In this document: positions 16,808 through 26,503 of the stretch, in pieces
Layout of the letters: each line of letters begins with the position of its first letter
Numbering within the stretch: the first letter of the stretch is position 1
Assembly (NCBI GenBank): GCA_036374835.1
Contig: DASUTB010000037.1
Span: 42,362 to 106,361 of the forward strand
Direction: 5' to 3'
Length of the DNA: 64,000 bases
From: DASUTB01 sp036374835
GTDB lineage: Bacteria > Actinomycetota > Actinomycetes > Jiangellales > Jiangellaceae
Translations under genes and position numbers: made by a program
The notes under the pieces: generated by a model
Seen by the model: the letters and a program-made list of their open reading frames with translations, nothing else
Told to the model about the DNA's origin: nothing
Databases searched by the model: none

Positions 16808-17743
16808 ATGGATGTCTGGGGAAGACGGCGACGGGACGAACGGAACGAGCAGGCCGAGCGCGCGCGAGCGCGGCTAGGAGCACTGTGGCCGCGCCGGGGT
16901 TGGGTGCCACGGATACCCCGTGCCGCGCACGAGTTCGCCATGCTCGGCGTGCGGGCCGAGCGCATGGACGTGGGGTCGGTGGCTCCCGAGGATGACGGCG
17001 GCAGCGGCCGGGACGCTCGGGCCCGGTCCGGCCGGTATCGGGCTGCCGGGGGTGCGGTGGCCGACCGGGTGCCGTTGCCGCTGCGTGTGCTCGCCGAGAG
17101 CCTGCCGGCCGGCGTGCGCGGCGGTGAGACCGGCCTGCAGCGGATGCACGCGGTCGTCCTCGGCGTGGTGATCCTGGCCGGGCTTGTGGTTGCGCTGGTG
17201 TCGAGCGGGCTCGGCCGCCCCGATGTCACTCCGGTGCCCGCCGGACCCACGCCGGTGGACGCGGCATCGACCGACGCGGTGATCGAGACCGGGACACCGG
17301 TGCCGGTCAGCGCGGTGGACGAGACTCCGGAGACGGTTGTCGTCCATGTGGCCGGCAAGGTGGCGCATCCGGGAATCGTCGAGCTGCCGGCCGGCTCGAG
17401 GGTGGTCGATGCGGTGGAGGCGGCCGGTGGTGCGGACGACGGCGTCGACCTTTCCGCGCTCAACCTGGCGCGGGTGCTCGTCGACGGTGAGCAGGTCGCG
17501 GTCGGCATCGAACCCGTGGCCGAACCCGGGCGGACGGGTGGAGCGATCGAGCCGGTGCTCAACATCAACACCGCCACCGCGGCCGAGCTGGAGTCGCTGC
17601 CCGGCATCGGCCCGGTGCTGGCGGCGAACATCGTCGCGTGGCGGGACGAACACGGCCGGTTCACGGTGATCGAGGAGTTGCAGGAGGTCAGCGGCATCGG
17701 GCCGGCCAAGTTCACCGCGCTGGTCGAGCAGGTCACGTTGTGA
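16808..17743 (+). CDS. comEA: ComEA-type DNA-binding competence protein
   Basis: This 311-aa protein has one membrane helix (about residues 113-135), an SLBB domain (VVVHVAGKVAHPGIVELPAG, near residues 177-196) and a C-terminal tandem helix-hairpin-helix (NINTATAAELESLPGIGPVL, EVSGIGPAKFTALVEQ, about 248-311). ComEA binds DNA outside the membrane and passes it to the ComEC channel. The N-terminal 110 residues are charged and probably cytoplasmic. The gene overlaps comEC. A single DnaA-box-like TTGTCCACA lies upstream at 16746-16754, of doubtful meaning. Confidence 0.92.
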   Translation: MDVWGRRRRDERNEQAERARARLGALWPRRGWVPRIPRAAHEFAMLGVRAERMDVGSVAPEDDGGSGRDARARSGRYRAAGGAVADRVPLPLRVLAESLPAGVRGGETGLQRMHAVVLGVVILAGLVVALVSSGLGRPDVTPVPAGPTPVDAASTDAVIETGTPVPVSAVDETPETVVVHVAGKVAHPGIVELPAGSRVVDAVEAAGGADDGVDLSALNLARVLVDGEQVAVGIEPVAEPGRTGGAIEPVLNINTATAAELESLPGIGPVLAANIVAWRDEHGRFTVIEELQEVSGIGPAKFTALVEQVTL

Positions 17744-20280
17744 GCAGCCGGCTCGGTCCGGACGCGGACCGGGCAGGGGCCGTCAAGCCGGTCGACCTGC
17801 GTCTCGTTCCCGCGGCGGTGGCGACCTGGCTCGGCGTCCTCGCCGGGCTGCACGCCCCGCCGGGTTGGCTGGTCGCCGGCGGGACGGCGATCACGGCCGG
17901 GTGGGCGGGCTTCGCGCTGGTGCGGCGACGCGAACGCCGCTCCGTCCGAACCCGGCTGGCGATCGCCATCGCGGTCGTCGCGGCGCTGGCCGGCATGGCC
18001 GTCGGTTACCTGCGGGCCGAGCCGGTCCGGCACGGCCCGGTCGCCGAACTGGCCGCGAGCGAGGCGTTCATCGGCGCGGACGCGGTCGTCACCGACGACC
18101 CGTCGATACGAGCCGCCGAGGCGGCGGGCGAACCGTACGTGGTGGTCCGGCTCCGGCTGGAGGACGTGGTCGGGCGCGGTGAGCGGGCGAAGGTGCGCAC
18201 ACCGGTGCTGCTGATCTCCTCCGACCTGGCGTGGAGCGAGCTGCTGCCGGGAACACCGGTCCGGGTCACCGGACGGCTCGCAAGCGCGTCCGGCGCGTTG
18301 GCCGCGTTCCTGCGGACCGATGACGCGCCGGAGGTGCTCGGGCCGGCGTCCCTCGTCAGCCGGGCGACCGAGCCGTTCCGGGCAGGTTTGCGGGCGGCGG
18401 TCAGCGGGCTGGGGCCAACCGAGCGCGGGCTGGTGCCGGGTCTCGCGATCGGGGACGACGGCGCATTGCCGGATGCCGACCGGGCCGACATGCGCGCGAC
18501 GGGTCTGACCCACCTGACAGCGGTGTCCGGCATGCATGTCGGCATCGTGCTGATCGCCGCGCTGGCGATCGCCCGGTCGGCCGGCGTGCGCGGCTACGGC
18601 GTGCCGGCGGTGGCGGTGCTGACCCTCGTGGCGTTCGCATTGCTCGTGCGGCCCGACCCGAGCGTGGTACGGGCGTCGACGATGGGGATGATCAGTGTGC
18701 TCGGCCTCAGTGTGGCGGGACACAAACGGGCACTGCCGGCCTTGGCATGCGCGGTGCTGGTGCTACTGCTGGTCGACCCGTGGCTGGGTGTGAGCATCGG
18801 TTTCGCGCTGTCGGTGCTGTCCACCGTCGGCATCCTGGTGCTCGCGGCCCACTGGTGTGAGCTCATCCGGTGGTTGCCGCGGACGCTGGCGCAGGCTCTC
18901 ACGGTGCCGGTGGCCGCGCAGGTCGCGTCCATTCCGGTGCTGGTCGGTTTCGTGAGCGAGACGAGCCTGGCGTCGGTGCCGGCGAACCTGCTCGCCGCAC
19001 CGGCGGTGGCACCGGCGACGCTCCTGGGCGTGGCCGCGGCGGTGGTCGCGCCGGTGTCGGGGACGGTCGCTTCCGCGCTGGCGTGGCTGGCCGGCTGGCC
19101 GGCGCGGTGGATAGCGACGGTCGCCGAGCACGGTGCCGATCTGCCCGGCGCCGTGGTGCGGTGGGCAGGCGGGGCCGGCAGCGTCGTCGCATCCGTCGGT
19201 GTCGTGGCCGTGCTCGTCGCGGTCATGCCGCGCCTCTTGCGCCGGCCGCTGTGGACCGCGGTCGCGGCGAGCCTCGTCGTCTTCGTTCTGGCCGCCGCGC
19301 CCACGGTGGGCTGGCCACCACGTGGTTGGGTCATGGTGGCATGTCCGGTCGGCCAGGGCGACGCGTTCGTCATCGCCGCCGGGGACGGCGCGGCGATGGT
19401 GGTCGACGCCGGACCGGACACGGATGCGGTGGACCGCTGCCTTGACGATCTCGGCGTGACCCATGTTCCTCTTCTCGTCCTCACCCACTTCCATCGCGAC
19501 CACGTCGACGGCGTTCCGGGTGTGCTCGCGGGCCGCCGGGTGGACGGCGTGCTGGTCTCGCCGCTGCCCGAACCGGTGGAACAGGTGGAGAAGGTGACCG
19601 CATGGCTCGCGGCCGGTCAGGTACCCGTCGGGGTGGCTCGCACCGGGGAGGAACGGCTGATCGGTGACTCGGTGCGGGTCCGTGTGGTGTGGCCGCGGCG
19701 GATCATCGGGTGGGGGGAGTCCGCCGCGAACGACGCCAGCGTCGTGCTCGACGTGCTCGTCCACGACGTGCGGATTCTGCTGACTGGCGACATCGAGCCG
19801 GTCGCACAGCGTGCGCTGCTGTCGGCCGAGCCGGAACTCGAAGCCGATGTTCTGAAGGTGCCGCACCACGGGTCGCGGGCGCAGGAGCCGGCGCTGTTGA
19901 CCGAGCTCGGCGCGTCGATCGCAGTCATAGGTGTGGGTGCGGACAACCGGCACGGGCATCCGTCCCCGGATGTGATCGACATGCTGGGCGTAGCCGGCAT
20001 GGTGGTCGGCCGCACCGACACCGACGGCGCCGTCGCCGTCGTCCTCACGCCGGACGGCGAGCTTGGCGTGGCGACTCGCGGAGCGGGTGTGTACGCGCGC
20101 GGTCGCGGTCGCGAATCGTCGATCAGGCGAAGCCGAACAGTGGCGGCAACGCCAAGACGACGAACCATGCCCACGCCGCGTACACCGCGAGGTAGCCGGT
20201 CTGCCAGCGGTCGAGCTTGGTCATCGAGCCATGCCGGCGCAGGAACGTCCACAACAGCCAGGCCGACCACGCGAGGTTGA
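17740..20280 (+). CDS. comEC: ComEC/Rec2-family DNA uptake channel
   Basis: This 846-aa protein starts at GTG 17740, overlapping the comEA stop. It has an N-terminal membrane part and OB-like domain, a competence membrane domain (GLTHLTAVSGMHVGIVLIAA, about residues 254-273) and a C-terminal metallo-beta-lactamase domain (LTHFHRDHVDGVPGVL, then VLKVPHHGSRAQE). It would move single-stranded DNA into the cytoplasm. The last 55 or so residues are Arg/Ser/Thr-rich and not family-like. They overlap the 3' end of the convergent HAAS gene by 158 nt, so a 3' frameshift or simple stop-codon drift is possible. Confidence 0.92.
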   Translation: MSSRLGPDADRAGAVKPVDLRLVPAAVATWLGVLAGLHAPPGWLVAGGTAITAGWAGFALVRRRERRSVRTRLAIAIAVVAALAGMAVGYLRAEPVRHGPVAELAASEAFIGADAVVTDDPSIRAAEAAGEPYVVVRLRLEDVVGRGERAKVRTPVLLISSDLAWSELLPGTPVRVTGRLASASGALAAFLRTDDAPEVLGPASLVSRATEPFRAGLRAAVSGLGPTERGLVPGLAIGDDGALPDADRADMRATGLTHLTAVSGMHVGIVLIAALAIARSAGVRGYGVPAVAVLTLVAFALLVRPDPSVVRASTMGMISVLGLSVAGHKRALPALACAVLVLLLVDPWLGVSIGFALSVLSTVGILVLAAHWCELIRWLPRTLAQALTVPVAAQVASIPVLVGFVSETSLASVPANLLAAPAVAPATLLGVAAAVVAPVSGTVASALAWLAGWPARWIATVAEHGADLPGAVVRWAGGAGSVVASVGVVAVLVAVMPRLLRRPLWTAVAASLVVFVLAAAPTVGWPPRGWVMVACPVGQGDAFVIAAGDGAAMVVDAGPDTDAVDRCLDDLGVTHVPLLVLTHFHRDHVDGVPGVLAGRRVDGVLVSPLPEPVEQVEKVTAWLAAGQVPVGVARTGEERLIGDSVRVRVVWPRRIIGWGESAANDASVVLDVLVHDVRILLTGDIEPVAQRALLSAEPELEADVLKVPHHGSRAQEPALLTELGASIAVIGVGADNRHGHPSPDVIDMLGVAGMVVGRTDTDGAVAVVLTPDGELGVATRGAGVYARGRGRESSIRRSRTVAATPRRRTMPTPRTPRGSRSASGRAWSSSHAGAGTSTTARPTTRG

Positions 20281-21490
20281 CCAGGAGGACGACGTTCTCA
20301 CCCAGAGCCGCGACCCGGTTCGGGCTCACGCCCCATTCGCCGATCCGGCCGGCGACCTCGACGAGGACGAGTGCGTCGATGAGCAACGCGCTCACAACCA
20401 GCGCGAGCTGTTGCCAGTCGAACAGCGCCGGGGGAGCGGACGGTTCGCGCGCGGAGATCGCATAGAGCAGCAGGCCGAGCACCACGATGAGCATCACGTT
20501 GAACAGGAGCAGAACGTCGCGGTCGACGCCGATGCCGGACGTCGTCCACACCACAGCACTCAGGAATGCGAGCAGGACCGCGACGAACAGCGGTGTGAAG
20601 ACCTTGGTGAGCACCGGCGCCATGTTCTCGATGACGCTCTTCTTCGCCTCGACAAGCCAGGCTGCGACGACTACTGCTCCGGCCGCACCACAGGGGACGA
20701 GCCACTCTCCGATGACCGTGGAGACGTCGATCCCGATCGCTTCGAACGTTCCGTACGTGATCGCGGTCAGGACGCCGCCACCCAACGCGATCAGTACGTA
20801 GTAGATCACCGCCTCGCCGGTGAAGCGGATGAAGTCCATGCGTTTACCGTCCGAGCGCCAGTCGCCGCCGGTATAGGCCACACCGACCACGAGCCACATC
20901 GCGATCGGCAGGTGCAGCCCGGTCAGCACACCCGTATCCGAATCGTCGGCGAGCGGATACATGTTGGCCGCGGCGACACCGAGTGCGAACAGGACGGCAA
21001 GCACGCCGACTGCGGGCAGCCGGACATTCCGCCGCCAGGCGAAGTATCCGCCGAGCGGGATGAGCGCGAACAGGCTCGCATTGCGGAAGTAGAACTCGCC
21101 GTCGTCGACCAGGTCGAAGCCGAACAGCGCGGGCACCTTGACGGCCAGCGCGGCCGCGACCGCACAGACGATGACCGCCAGCACGTCGCGGCGAGATCCG
21201 CGATGTCCGTCCGTCACCGGTTCACCGGTCAGCACGAGTTGCTTCCACAGCCTGTCGGAGTGCTCGCGGGCGAACTCGCGCGAGAGCTCGTCGACGTTGC
21301 CCATCCGTTTGACGGCGACGAGGAAGGCCTCGTCGCCGGACAGTCCTGCATCGGTGAACTCGTCGATCTGACTGCGCAGGTGGTCTTCGAGCTCGGTCGC
21401 GTCGGTATCGCGCATGGCCGGCCGGCGGGTCACGAACTGTCGCCAGACGGCGATCTGGTCGTCCAGGGACATCTCGTCATTCCCAGGCAT
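20123..21490 (-). CDS. HAAS-domain multi-pass membrane protein, PadR partner
   Basis: This 455-aa protein begins with a cytoplasmic HAAS-type helical domain (residues about 5-85, including TELEDHLRSQIDEFTDAGLS and AFLVAVKRMGNVDELSREFA), followed by about ten hydrophobic segments. In Actinobacteria and Firmicutes such domains sit beside PadR regulators. ATG 21490 is preferred because GGAGG lies 7 nt upstream, and it begins 2 nt after the padR stop. The pair probably forms a self-contained membrane-stress sensor or transporter unit, but the role is unknown. Confidence 0.8.
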   Translation of the reverse strand: MPGNDEMSLDDQIAVWRQFVTRRPAMRDTDATELEDHLRSQIDEFTDAGLSGDEAFLVAVKRMGNVDELSREFAREHSDRLWKQLVLTGEPVTDGHRGSRRDVLAVIVCAVAAALAVKVPALFGFDLVDDGEFYFRNASLFALIPLGGYFAWRRNVRLPAVGVLAVLFALGVAAANMYPLADDSDTGVLTGLHLPIAMWLVVGVAYTGGDWRSDGKRMDFIRFTGEAVIYYVLIALGGGVLTAITYGTFEAIGIDVSTVIGEWLVPCGAAGAVVVAAWLVEAKKSVIENMAPVLTKVFTPLFVAVLLAFLSAVVWTTSGIGVDRDVLLLFNVMLIVVLGLLLYAISAREPSAPPALFDWQQLALVVSALLIDALVLVEVAGRIGEWGVSPNRVAALGENVVLLVNLAWSAWLLWTFLRRHGSMTKLDRWQTGYLAVYAAWAWFVVLALPPLFGFA

Positions 21491-21492
21491 GC

Positions 21493-21861
21493 TCACGCCT
21501 CCAGAGCCGGAGGGGTAGCCGGGCGAGCGTCCAGCGTGGCGCGCCAGATCTCGGCGAGCGCATGCGCGACGGTTTCCCATTGCCGCTGGTGAGCGGTGAG
21601 CTCGGCCTTGCCCTGCTGGGTTATCCGGTAGTACTTGCGCTTGCGTCCACCGCTGGGTGTATCCCAGTACGAGTCCACGTGGCCGAGCCGTTCGAGCCGG
21701 TGGAGCAACGGGTAGAGCAAACCGTCGGTCCACTCGAGCTTGCCGTCGGAGAGCGTGCCGACCTTCTTCAAGATGGCGTAGCCGTAGCTGTCTTCCATGG
21801 CCAGGATGCCCAGGACGAGCGGCGTGGCCGAGGCGGCGACGAGGTCCTTGCCGATGTGCAC
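21493..21861 (-). CDS. PadR-family transcriptional regulator
   Basis: This 122-aa PadR-s1-type protein has the winged helix LVLGILAMEDSYGYAILKKV (residues about 15-34), LEWTDGLLYPLLHRLERLGH and YWDTPSGGRKRKYYRITQQG. PadR proteins repress their own small operons. The gene precedes the HAAS membrane gene by 2 nt. A perfect palindrome over its promoter (21873-21893) is the likely operator. Confidence 0.93.
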   Translation of the reverse strand: MHIGKDLVAASATPLVLGILAMEDSYGYAILKKVGTLSDGKLEWTDGLLYPLLHRLERLGHVDSYWDTPSGGRKRKYYRITQQGKAELTAHQRQWETVAHALAEIWRATLDARPATPPALEA

Positions 21862-21872
21862 CGTAGATCTCC

Positions 21873-21893
21873 ATCCCTAGCAGTACTAGGGAT
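21873..21893. promoter_or_regulatory. Candidate PadR operator
   Basis: ATCCCTAG-CAGTA-CTAGGGAT is a perfect 8-bp dyad beginning 12 nt upstream of the padR start, followed at 21902 by another CTAGGG half. AGTACT/TAGTA elements inside resemble known PadR sites. Position and symmetry suggest autoregulation of the padR-HAAS operon. Confidence 0.65.
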
Positions 21894-21957
21894 AGTAGTT
21901 CTAGGGTCACGTAGCGTCAAGACCGCGAAAGCCTGGGGGAATAGGCCGACATAGGAA

Positions 21958-21999
21958 GCCGGAGTGACCCCGTCTCTTTCGCCGACGGGTCACTCCGGC
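21958..21999 (-). terminator. Intrinsic terminator after DUF805 gene
   Basis: A perfect 13-bp stem pairs 21958-21970 with 21987-21999 around a 16-nt loop, 16 nt past the DUF805 stop. Downstream on the reverse strand reads TTCCTATG, a weak T-tract, as is common in high-GC genomes. Confidence 0.7.
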
Positions 22000-22014
22000 C
22001 AAGGCTCAGGAGGG

Positions 22015-22377
22015 CTACGCCGCCACCGGCGCGGCCTTCGGGTCGGGGCCGTACGCGTTGTCGCCCTGGTCGCCGGCGATCGCCAGGAAGACGATGAGAA
22101 TGATCGATCCGACCAACGGGATTAGGCTGATGAAGACCCAGAAGCCGCTACGGCCGGTGTCGTGCAGCCGGCGCACGGTTACCGCGAGGGACGGAAGGAA
22201 GACCGCCAGCGCGTAGAGGACGTAGAGCACCGTGAAGATGTTTCCGACGGCCTGCATGAGGATGGCGAGCGCGGCGAGGATGATGATGTTGACCAGCGTG
22301 AACATCCAGAACTCCTGGCGCCGCGCCCTCCCCTCGAAGATGACGTACTTCTTGAGGACGGTGAGATACCACTCCAT
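22015..22377 (-). CDS. DUF805 integral membrane protein
   Basis: This 120-aa protein has four membrane helices and the DUF805 signatures YVIFEGRARRQEFWMFTLVN and RRLHDTGRSGFWVFISLIPL, ending GDQGDNAYGPDPKA. ATG 22377 follows AAGGAG by 6 nt; longer upstream frame is not coding. Function of the family is unknown; related proteins occur near phage and inner-membrane genes. It is monocistronic and diverges from holA. Confidence 0.88.
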   Translation of the reverse strand: MEWYLTVLKKYVIFEGRARRQEFWMFTLVNIIILAALAILMQAVGNIFTVLYVLYALAVFLPSLAVTVRRLHDTGRSGFWVFISLIPLVGSIILIVFLAIAGDQGDNAYGPDPKAAPVAA

Positions 22378-22509
22378 GTGTACTCCTTGACCTGCTTGCG
22401 AGGACGGCACCGTTGTGCCGCGTTTGGGCGGAGTCATCATCATGGCGGGATCATGGGATGTCAATAGTCGGCGCTGCAGTGTCGGTAGGGCGTGGCATGC
22501 TTGGCAGCG

Positions 22510-23472
22510 ATGTCTCCAGCAGCGCTCAACGCACCCGTCACGCTCGTCGTCGGGCCCGAAGCCCTGCTCGCCGAGCGGGCCGTCGCCGCGATCATCACTG
22601 ACGCGAGATCCCGCGATGCCGATGCTGACGTGGTCGAGGTCGCCGGAAGCGAGCTGAGCGCGTCCGCACTCGTGGAGCACACCAGCCCGTCGCTGTTCGC
22701 GACCCAGCGCGTCCTCGTGGTGCGCGACGTGCAGGACGTCGGCGACGCGGCCGGCGACGCGCTCTTAGCGTATGCCGCGAACCCGCTCGACGATGTCGCC
22801 CTGGTGCTCGTCCACCCCGGCGGGCAGAAGGGCAAGCGGCTGCTGGACGGGTTGCGCAAGGCCGGTGTCCGCCGGGTGGCGTGCGAGCGGCTCACCCGGC
22901 CGGACGATCAGGTGGAGTTCGTCTCCGCGGAAGTCGCCTCGCATGGTGGCCGGATCGACCAGAAGGCGGCGCGGGCGCTCGTGGAGGCCGTCGGGGGCGA
23001 CCTGCGCTCACTCGCAGCCGCGGCGTCGCAGTTGGCCGCGGACGCGGACGGCCGCCCGATCGACAGCACGGTGGTCGGCACCTACTTCGACGGTCACGCC
23101 GAGGTCAAGGGCTGGGTAGTGGCCGACCGCGCGGTCGAGGGCAAGACCAGCGCGGCTCTCGAACAGCTGCGCTGGGCGCTCGAGACCGGGACCGATCCGG
23201 TGCTGATCACCGGTGCGCTCGCGACCTCGCTCCGTACGCTGGCGAAGTTGAGCAGTATGCCGCGCGGCACGGACGTCGCAGCCGAACTCGGTGTGCCGTC
23301 GTGGAAGTTGCGTCGGTTGAACAGCCAGCTTCGCGGTTGGAACCCGGCCGGTTTGTCCCGCGCCGTCCAGGCCGTGGCACAAGCCGATCTTCGGGTGAAG
23401 GGCGAGAGCAACGACGCGACCCTGGCACTCACCAGAGCGGTCGTGGAGATCTCCGAAGCCCGCGGGGCTTAG
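22510..23472 (+). CDS. holA: DNA polymerase III delta subunit
   Basis: This roughly 320-aa protein opens the sliding clamp as part of the clamp loader. It begins PVTLVVGPEALLAERAVAAI and has the HolA features DPVLITGALATSLRTLAKLS and a C-terminal ALTRAVVEISEARGA. The start could be ATG 22510 or GTG 22492; neither has a strong ribosome site, and I prefer 22510 because the family begins soon after. Position between comEC and rpsT is standard for Actinobacteria. Confidence 0.88.
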   Translation: MSPAALNAPVTLVVGPEALLAERAVAAIITDARSRDADADVVEVAGSELSASALVEHTSPSLFATQRVLVVRDVQDVGDAAGDALLAYAANPLDDVALVLVHPGGQKGKRLLDGLRKAGVRRVACERLTRPDDQVEFVSAEVASHGGRIDQKAARALVEAVGGDLRSLAAAASQLAADADGRPIDSTVVGTYFDGHAEVKGWVVADRAVEGKTSAALEQLRWALETGTDPVLITGALATSLRTLAKLSSMPRGTDVAAELGVPSWKLRRLNSQLRGWNPAGLSRAVQAVAQADLRVKGESNDATLALTRAVVEISEARGA

Positions 23473-23729
23473 AGCGAGGAGGACCTGCTGGCGATCACCG
23501 ACTTGCGATTGGCCGCCTGGTTCTTGTGAATGACGCCCTTGGACACGGCCCTGTCGAGCTGGCGGGACGCGTCACGTGCGAGCGTCGTGGCCTTCTCGGT
23601 ATCGCCGGCGTCGGCCGCCTCGTGGAACTTGCGCACGGCGGTCTTCAGCGACGACTTGACGGACTTGTTGCGCTGCCGGGCCTTCTCGTTGGTCAGGTTG
23701 CGCTTCTTCTGGGACTTGATGTTCGCCAC
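23469..23729 (-). CDS. rpsT: 30S ribosomal protein S20
   Basis: This 86-aa S20 begins VANIKSQKKRNLTNEKARQR and is rich in Lys, Arg and Ala throughout, as the family is. It binds 16S rRNA in the small subunit. Start GTG 23729 is fixed by the family N-terminus; the open frame extends much further upstream without family similarity. It overlaps the end of the convergent holA by 4 nt. Confidence 0.97.
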   Translation of the reverse strand: MANIKSQKKRNLTNEKARQRNKSVKSSLKTAVRKFHEAADAGDTEKATTLARDASRQLDRAVSKGVIHKNQAANRKSVIASRSSSL

Positions 23730-23868
23730 GAATTGCCTCGATCGGTTGCTCTGGACGACGATGTGGGGCTGCGGCCCGGCCGTCGCCGGGTTCCTCGTGC
23801 CCCGGACGGCTGTCGCAGGGCGCGCACGCGATCTAGAAGAATACCAGCGGCGTCGTCCCTGCTCCAAG

Positions 23869-24381
23869 TTAGGAGCGCAGCGTCCAGCCGTACCGGTCGC
23901 GCAGCGCGTCCGCGACTTTGTCGAAGCGATTCCTGGCCAGCGCGGCGCCCGCACGGCGCATCCCCTGCGGATGTACTCGCAGCACCCGGGTGAGGTCGGC
24001 CCACGACTCGCGGCCACTGGCGTCCCAGCCGCCGGATCCGATCCTGATCCACAGCGGATCACCGTTGCGGTCCTGGCTGGACAGTTGCACTCCGAGCAGT
24101 GTGTTCGACCGCTCGCGCGCGACGATCAGGACCGGCCGGTCCTTTCCACGGGTCGGATCGTCCTCGTAGGGGACCCACGTCCATACGACCTCGCCGGGGT
24201 CCGGCTCGCCGTCGGTGTCCGGGTTGTACGTCATGGTGACCGAGCGGACATCGCGTGTCGTATCTTTCGTCGCGTACCGACCGGACCGACCGGGCTCGGG
24301 CACGGTGACGGCAGCTCGGCTTTTCCGGCGCGGCCGATCGCGGAAACGTAGGGCACGCAGGACGTCGCGCAGTTTCGGCAC
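23869..24381 (-). CDS. PemK/MazF-family toxin-like protein without a visible antitoxin
   Basis: This 170-aa protein has a basic N-terminal extension of about 60 residues, then a PemK/MazF-like domain: GEVVWTWVPYEDDPTRGKDR, PVLIVARER and GVQLSSQDRNGD. Members of this clade in Actinobacteria often stand alone between rpsT and lepA. No small antitoxin gene lies next to it, unlike a classic mazEF pair. It may be a housekeeping RNA-binding or RNase relative rather than an addiction toxin. It diverges from lepA. Confidence 0.75.
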   Translation of the reverse strand: MPKLRDVLRALRFRDRPRRKSRAAVTVPEPGRSGRYATKDTTRDVRSVTMTYNPDTDGEPDPGEVVWTWVPYEDDPTRGKDRPVLIVARERSNTLLGVQLSSQDRNGDPLWIRIGSGGWDASGRESWADLTRVLRVHPQGMRRAGAALARNRFDKVADALRDRYGWTLRS

Positions 24382-24528
24382 AGCCGAAGGTTACCCAGAC
24401 CGACCCCACCACGCGTTGGACGGTAGCCGGATTCGTGCGTCGAGGGGTTGGATGATCATTCTTGCCGGGCCGTGATGTGCTGTATGGGATGATGGAGGGT
24501 AAGCCTCATGAGCTCGTAAAGGACCTAC

Positions 24529-26376
<1,848 letters not shown>

Positions 26377-26503
26377 GCGTGGCCAGTGGAGATTTGGACA
26401 CATTTGGACCAAGAGTCGACCGGAGGACGTGCCGTTGCGGCATGTCAGCTATTACCGTTCACCTATCGGTTCACCCCCTGAGAATCCTCAACGCGGAGGA
26501 ATG

